Positions 58,703 to 64,000 of a DNA stretch of 64,000 nucleotides are shown piece after piece; within the stretch, counting starts at the first letter, position 1; the number at the start of each line of letters is the position of its first letter. The stretch is from Psoroptes ovis (taxonomy: Eukaryota; Arthropoda; Arachnida; Sarcoptiformes; Psoroptidae), in the NCBI GenBank assembly GCA_002943765.1, contig PQWQ01000041.1:220091-284090 (forward strand). The letters run 5' to 3'. The notes under the pieces were generated by a model. That model saw only the letters and a program-made list of their open reading frames with translations, was not told where the DNA came from and searched no databases. The translations under genes and the position numbers were made by a program.

Positions 58703-61620
58703 GTGAGTATATTTTTGCACAGATATTAATAATTTGACTGTTATTATTTTGATAATTGACAATTAATTTTTGAATTAACAGAAAATAACGAAGTCCAAAA
58801 AGTCAAATCAAAAATGCTCACTGTGTGTTGCTATATTCAACAAGGAATACTCGCTTATGAACTTATTAAAATTTATAAAGAATTCGTTGAAAAGTTAGAA
58901 GTTACCGTCCAAAATTATCAATCATTCAATATCGATATGGAAAAATTTGAATATATTCAGCAAAAAATGACCGAGTTAGCCAATTCTGATCCAAAACATC
59001 AAGACGACTTGAAGGACTATTTAGCGAAATCGGAAGATCTGAAAAGTAATTTGAAAAACCTACAAAAGAGGAGAAAATTAGATCCGCAAAGTCCAATCTA
59101 CAAGAATTACAAAGATTTGCAACAGAAAATAGTTTCATCAATTTCATGCTGTGGCCGTATTTATAAGACCGACAGTGGTATGTTACGACACATCGATAAA
59201 AATCATATGGAAGCCTTCATTGATCCATCGATCGACATATCACCGCAAGAAGCATCATCAGAACCATTACCAGCAACATCACCGCAAGAAGAATCATCAG
59301 AACCATTACCATCAACATCACCGCAAGAAGCATCATCAGAACCATTACCAGCAACATCATCGCAAGAAGCATCATCAGAACCATTACCAGCAACATCATC
59401 GCAAGAAGCATCATCAGAACCATTACCATCAACATCATCAGCACCATTGCCCACAGATGATATTCGACCGCCGACACCCGAACCTATGTCTATTTCAAGT
59501 TCGGAAGAAGAAACAGATTACGATTCGGATGACTTAATAACAATTACTTGTGACTACGTAGAAGATGAAGAAGACGAAGACGATGATGATGACGATTATA
59601 CAGCGCCATTTCCATTCTTTGAAAAAGTCAAAAAAAATTTATCAGAGGACGATTACACTGATTTTGCCGAATTAGCGGAATCTGTAATATATAACTTAAA
59701 TGTAGATAAGGCAAAGCATTCTTCAACAGCAAATTTATTGAAAACCTGGAGCCGAATATTGATAAGAAGAAATCCTCTCTTGAAAAAATATATTGAAAAT
59801 TTTGTCGCTTCAAGATATTATCAACGGCAATATATCAGAAGAATGAACGGTTACATCCAATTTAAAGAATATCAATTTTCGAATTCTGGGCTTCGTTATT
59901 ATTACGTTCCGGTGAAATCGCTAATCAAGGAATATATTCTCTCAGATCAATTGGTGAAAATAATTCTGGAAGAAAAACGGGACCTACTGCCCCCGTATAT
60001 CCATAAAAATGATTTCAACAACAAGTTGAGGCTTATGGTGTACGGCGATGAGTTTGGTGTGGCAAATCCCTTGGGAGCATCGAGTGCAAGGCAAAAAATT
60101 TACGCATTGTATCTTGATGTTGACAATCATGTCATACCCACCACCAAACTCAGTTCCATTTATGTTTTGATGATATGGCGGTCCCAAGATAGGAAATCGG
60201 CTCAAGTCACATACGAAGACATGATGTCTCCTCTCATAGATGACTTGAAAAGTTTGATTCAAAATGGAGTCGAATATAAGGGTACCAAGATACCGGTATG
60301 CCTCTCGCATATTCTGGGTATGTTATATTTTGAATGTATCATTTCGAATCCTATAATTAATCTCGTATTTTTGATGACATAGGAGATAACTTAGCCATCG
60401 CTGAACTGTTAGGATTCAGCTGTTCATTTGGTCGGTCATTCAGATGCAGATACTGCGGGCAAAGTTATAAAAATATTAAAGAAATCGAAGTTCGACCCCT
60501 AACAATAAACAGAGGGTACGAAAAATATGCCTCAGATTTGCAGTCTGTGACTAAGAGCAGCAAATTCCAAAGTTACTACGGAATTAAAAGAAACTCAGCT
60601 TTCGCATCTCTGAGTATAAACGTTTATCAACTTTCCCCTCCTGACTGGTTCCACGATGTTCCCGAAGGTAAAATTCTTCTCTAAACTTTTTCTAACATTA
60701 AATGTCATTCTTTTTTTACAGGTATCGTGACTAGGATTTTGCCAGCAGTTTTGAAGAAAATATCAAAATTTATCGATTCTGGCAGTATGAAAGAAAGAAT
60801 TGATGGCCTTAAATTAGTCAACGGGCTAATTACCATCAGTTCCGGCTCCACTATGTTGATCAAGGGGAAAGGATTTCAGAAACTTGAATTCGCTTGTCGC
60901 CTCATCGAAATTTTCCCCGAAATTTTGCTTCGACATGATAGGGAATTTGAACTATACTTTAATCTTCGAAAATTCATATACCTGACTTACACTAGTAATC
61001 CAGGCGATGCGCAAGAAATCGGGTCAGTTGCTAAATCTCTGGCCCAAAACTGTATCGATGAAGATATCATGTTCCCAAAGATGCATTTCATAACACATTA
61101 CGGTGAAATGACTGCATTTTATGGATCTTTAATGCGATACAGCACAGAAAAGTATGAGCGAAAGCATGCTTTTCTGAAAGATCTTATTGAGGCATCGAAA
61201 AATTATATGAATGTTCCGCAATCGATCCTGAAGCGGCATCAGGCATCGATGCCTTTCTTTGCGGACAGAAAAGATATCGAAGAAGGTTTAGATGGACCAT
61301 TGTTGGCTAGTGATCGACCGTTTCCATTGAATCACCAAATTGCTAGGGCCCTTTCGAATACAGATGATGAATTTCTGGAGGCTAAAAAGTTCTTCAGAAA
61401 AGAAAATAAGATTATTGCAAGCGGAATATTATGGCGAACCACTGAAAACGATGAGAGATGTAACATCCCCAAAATTTCCATCAAATCTCCTAATTATTCA
61501 GTGGAACTGAATCAATTATTTTATATAAACAGTTTTATATTCAAAATGGATGGCGCTTACCATTTGAATAACGTAAGCCGAAAATGCAAGACAACTCAAA
61601 ATAGATCTGAAGCTAACTGA
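58687..61620 (+). CDS. Intact transposase-derived protein (TNP2/CACTA-like)
   Basis: Four exons join in frame: 58687-58702, 58782-60317, 60383-60667, 60722-61620 (911 aa), all introns GT-AG and short (62-79, 65, 54 bp). N-terminal helical/coiled-coil segment (~17-125), then a C2H2-like finger missing its first Cys spacing (CC at 128-129, then H..H), a 13-aa SPQEASSEPLPAT repeat x5, an acidic patch and a transposase-like core. The core shows VYGDEFGVANPLG, ILGDNLAIAELLGF, CRYCGQ, WFHDVPEG and a C-terminal KMHFITHYGEM with YERKHAF and NVPQSILKRHQ. This motif order is that of a widespread animal family of transposon-derived proteins resembling TNP2/CACTA transposases (recalled, not searched). 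Acidic residues in GDEFG, GDN and HDVPEG may be catalytic (inference). No terminal inverted repeats were found. The gene could be a recent element or a domesticated one. Confidence 0.55.
58782..60317 (+). CDS. Transposase-like gene exon 2
   Basis: Acceptor TTAACAG, donor GTATGT at 60318, phase 1 out. Encodes the helical N-terminus, finger remnant, repeats, acidic patch and first half of the core. ATG at 58814 is an internal alternative start. Confidence 0.6.
59240..59434 (+). repeat. Coding 39-bp minisatellite, five units
   Basis: Five tandem 39-bp units encode SPQEASSEPLPAT variants (A/E, A/S, P/S changes). The units are nearly identical, indicating recent expansion. The antisense frames are open too, which explains the long shadow ORFs here. 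Confidence 0.95.
60383..60667 (+). CDS. Transposase-like gene exon 3
   Basis: Acceptor GACATAG, donor GTAAAA at 60668. Encodes GDNLAIAELLGF, the CRYC pair and WFHDVPEG. Confidence 0.6.
60722..61620 (+). CDS. Transposase-like gene exon 4
   Basis: Acceptor TTTTACAG; 299 codons to TGA at 61618-61620. Holds the helical C-terminal core with the HFITHYGEM and ERKHAFLKDL motifs. Confidence 0.6.
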
Positions 61621-61693
61621 CCCTGGATACAAACCAACTCGAAGTATCTGAAGATAACCCTGGATACAAATCAACTCGAAGTATCTGAAGCTA
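61620..61693. repeat. 37-bp tandem repeat at the 3' end of the gene
   Basis: Two units (61620-61656, 61657-61693) starting ACCCTGGATACAAA, differing at about two positions. A partial copy (CTGAAGCTAA) precedes them inside the last codons, so the stop region was built by duplication. Confidence 0.85.
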
Positions 61694-62230
61694 TTTTTTT
61701 CAAATTACTGAATATAATTCAACTGTTTTTTTTTCATTGTTTATTTGCTCAATTCCTAACTGTTTGATCCATTTTCATCATCATCACATACTGATCCAAT
61801 CTTTTACTTTTCCATCCTTTTTCATCTTTTCTTTGACTTTTTCCTTTTTCCTTCCTTTATCCTTTTTCATCATCGAAGTATCTGAAACTATCTAAAAATG
61901 ATCGTATTTAATGGTCAAGAAATCAAGGTATGAAAAGTATTGAATATTAATGATTTATTTAGGATTATCATAACATCTTGGAGTTCCCGAACACTGGATG
62001 GTAACGGAAGATCAAACAATGGAATAGATACTGGGTTTGGTGATAATCATTCTGTTGATTCTAACAGAGGTCAAGGTTTTTATGATTCTTTGAGCGCATT
62101 ATAATCTTTTTAAATTCCAAAACAGGTCAAAACAGTGGCTAATGCAAAGGATAATGATGACAAATTTTATACGAAACAAATTTCATGGTGATGAAAATCA
62201 GCAAAATAATGGATTGTTTGAAGAGATTTG
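61694..62230. other. Spacer with possible retroelement debris
   Basis: T/C-rich stretch, including repeated CTTTTTC/CCTTTTTC near 61820-61870, then sequence leading into the copia-like relic. No intact frame. Confidence 0.4.
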
Positions 62231-62433
62231 TATGAACGCTCCTGGTTTTTTATCATATTTGCCGAGGACATCATGGTTATCGCCCAAAATGATGAAACAA
62301 TGAACGAAATCGTCACTGATTTTGAAAAGAAATTTCTGACATTGGGCAAATCAGTGATGATCTAGGTATCAATATCATCAACAAAGGTCAATATTTTATC
62401 TTAAACCACGACATCATAAAAGAATCAATATAA
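62231..62433 (+). pseudogene. Ty1/copia reverse-transcriptase relic
   Basis: The first frame (62231-62365) reads ERSWFFIIFAEDIMVIAQN...DFEKKF. FAED occupies the place of the YVDD catalytic box, followed by the copia-typical spacing to a K-F segment. The frame is then lost at TAG (62363) and the continuation LGINIINKGQYFILNHDI is one frame over, to TAA at 62431. The catalytic box is altered and the frame broken, so it is dead. No LTRs seen. Confidence 0.5.
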
Positions 62434-63545
62434 TTGATCACTTTTTAATAACATTATTGTTTAATTCCACAACAGAAAAACAATGCGAATGATCATCATT
62501 ATTCCATTTTGAAAAAGGGAAGTGTATAAACGATATCAAATACCTGTTTTAATTCTTTCTTATCTCTTTTCGTAACAGCAAATAAGAGAACCGCAACAAA
62601 TCATAACAACAAATCACTGTTCATGTAATCATAAACAATATGCATGCCTCAAGACAATTTAGCAGTATTCGATGGAATAATTGATGGCCAAATATCAATT
62701 GAATGATCATTCAACGTTGGACAATGGAAAAATCATCTCTACCACTTTGCATGTGTTAATATGCATCAAAAGTTCAACTATTTTTTGATCTCAATTATTA
62801 ATTGCAAAAATCAATATGTAAATCTAACTCAACACTTCATGCCTGCTCATTGTGTTTTGACCTGAAGTCTGAAAGATCACAAGTTTTATAAATATGATTA
62901 AGTTTATCGAAAAATTTCTACATTGCTATCGCTGTTACAAAAATTTTGCAACAATTAATGTAAATAGATTGAAATAATTGCCGACTGATTCAACAAGAAA
63001 TCTGTGTGAAACACTCGATTAATTGATTCGTTATCATTATTATTTATTATAAAATACATTCATTTTTAATCAAAAACATTTTATTATCATTCAATATCTT
63101 ATAATTAATCGAAATCAATCAAATCATCAATTCCAATTCTAAATCTTGCTTTTGATTTTTGTCCATCATCTAATTGAATTAGGATTAGATTTTTTTTCTT
63201 TTTTAGATCAAGAAATATAATTGATTTTATATAAGTTTCTGTGCTTATTTAATAATAATTCTATTTGAATAATGCAATCTTTTAAGTTTAATTAAATTAA
63301 AAAAATTCTTAAATTCAAAATTTGAAAATTGAGATGATTCATAAAGCGCGTATCACAAAAATTCAAATAAATGCGTCAAGGCGCAGCCTCAAATCAAATC
63401 GTTGAAAAACTCGTTAAGTTTTCCGATGAAAATGGCCGCCAAAAAAAAGTTCGATTTCTTCGAGAAAAAAATGCTTTTTTTCACTCATCAATTGATTGTG
63501 TTTTTTTGAAAAAACAACCAATTTAATAATTATCGATGAATTTGT
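62434..63545. other. Spacer, no gene recognised
   Basis: AT-rich. A GC-richer block at 63340-63470 (GCGCG, GGCGC, GGCCGCC) could be a promoter region of whatever lies to the right. No domain-bearing frame. Confidence 0.4.
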
Positions 63546-63824
63546 TTGATCGAATTGCCATTGATTATGATGAAATCTCAGAAAATTTTAACGTTCATAT
63601 TTTTAGCAAACATAACAATGAGTAAAAATGATTTTCATCAATTTTACATTGAAATTGTGAGTAAATTTTTAATATGGATTTTCATCAATTTTAATCCACT
63701 AAAAACTGTATTGACACATCATTTAATCAAGATGATCAATGTTCATTGGATTGGAAAAGACTGAGCTACAACTAAATGATGCAATAATATCACCAGATAA
63801 TTTATTATTGGTTCATGCACTCAG
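63546..63824 (+). CDS. Possible 5' exons of a gene leaving the window
   Basis: Two protein-like pieces. One runs to a GTGAGT donor at 63660 with a signal-like start, MKSQKILTFIFLANI. The other ends TELQLNDAIISPDNLLLVH-ALR at 63824 before GTTAAG, preceded in frame by ATG 63739. They are in different frames and would need an intron of about 100 bp with a poor acceptor. No family is recognised and the rest of any gene lies outside the window. Confidence 0.2.
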
Positions 63825-64000
63825 GTTAAGTTTTCAATAATTTGATTATTAAAGCAATGATTAATTTTTGATTATTTTAATTCGAGTAAATTAGAATTGA
63901 ATCAAACCAATGTAAGCTTGTTCAATTCAAGAAAATCTGACTAAAGTTTATTCATGAAATACTCAATCACAGATTTCTGAAAATTTGATATCAATAATGT

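Noticed and set aside
59203..59477. Two minus-strand ORFs in the 39-bp repeat
   Set aside because: Period-39 repeat keeps all frames open; they are shadows of the + strand gene.
1..64000. tRNA, rRNA or CRISPR features
   Set aside because: No T-loop GTTCGANNC context with acceptor pairing, no rRNA motifs and no spaced direct repeats were seen by eye.

Overview
This is an animal nuclear sequence. It is very AT-rich, full of ATG/CAT trinucleotide runs, has GT-AG introns, and its proteins carry long Asn, Ser, Thr and Gln runs. The gene set (dachsous, bobby sox, a Tret1-type sugar transporter) and the texture suggest an arthropod. An astigmatid mite (Dermatophagoides/Sarcoptes-like) is my best guess, as an inference from composition and gene style.

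Layout. (1) 1-9043: no assignable gene; T-rich on the + strand, with one GC-richer island (2573-2737) and one coding-like ORF (7824-8030). This may be 5' UTR/intron of the next gene. (2) 9044-32400, +: a giant cadherin in ten coding exons, 3,888 aa, with 27 cadherin-repeat boundaries by my count and a dachsous-type cytoplasmic tail. Its largest intron carries an 876-bp non-autonomous hAT element with perfect 8-bp target-site duplications. (3) 32710-33638, -: a dead Bel/Pao-type gag. (4) 33977-35035, +: B3GNTL1-type glycosyltransferase, convergent with a 550-aa MFS sugar transporter (35067-36719, -), with 31 bp between the stop codons. (5) 36940-37476, -: a small secreted six-cysteine protein with a TATA promoter. 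(6) 38299-38694, +: a doubtful small membrane ORF. (7) 45611-40791, -: bobby sox, an HMG-box transcription factor. Four coding exons are resolved; the 5' exon(s) are not found and probably lie beyond a long intron whose + strand is A-rich. (8) About 55690-62433: transposon-rich tract with a protease-like fragment ending in A40, an intact four-exon gene of transposase type (58687-61620) and a Ty1/copia reverse-transcriptase relic. (9) Possible exons of another gene at the right edge (63546-63824).

Functional links. Dachsous is the Fat ligand of planar polarity and Hippo signalling. Bobby sox is a nuclear HMG regulator. B3GNTL1, the transporter and the secreted peptide are independent housekeeping or secretory genes. 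No operon-like or cluster logic ties them together. I see no CRISPR array, rRNA or tRNA. The most unusual items are the intact transposase-derived gene with its coding 39-bp minisatellite, the clean hAT MITE inside dachsous, several perfect intronic hairpins and the 42-bp palindrome.
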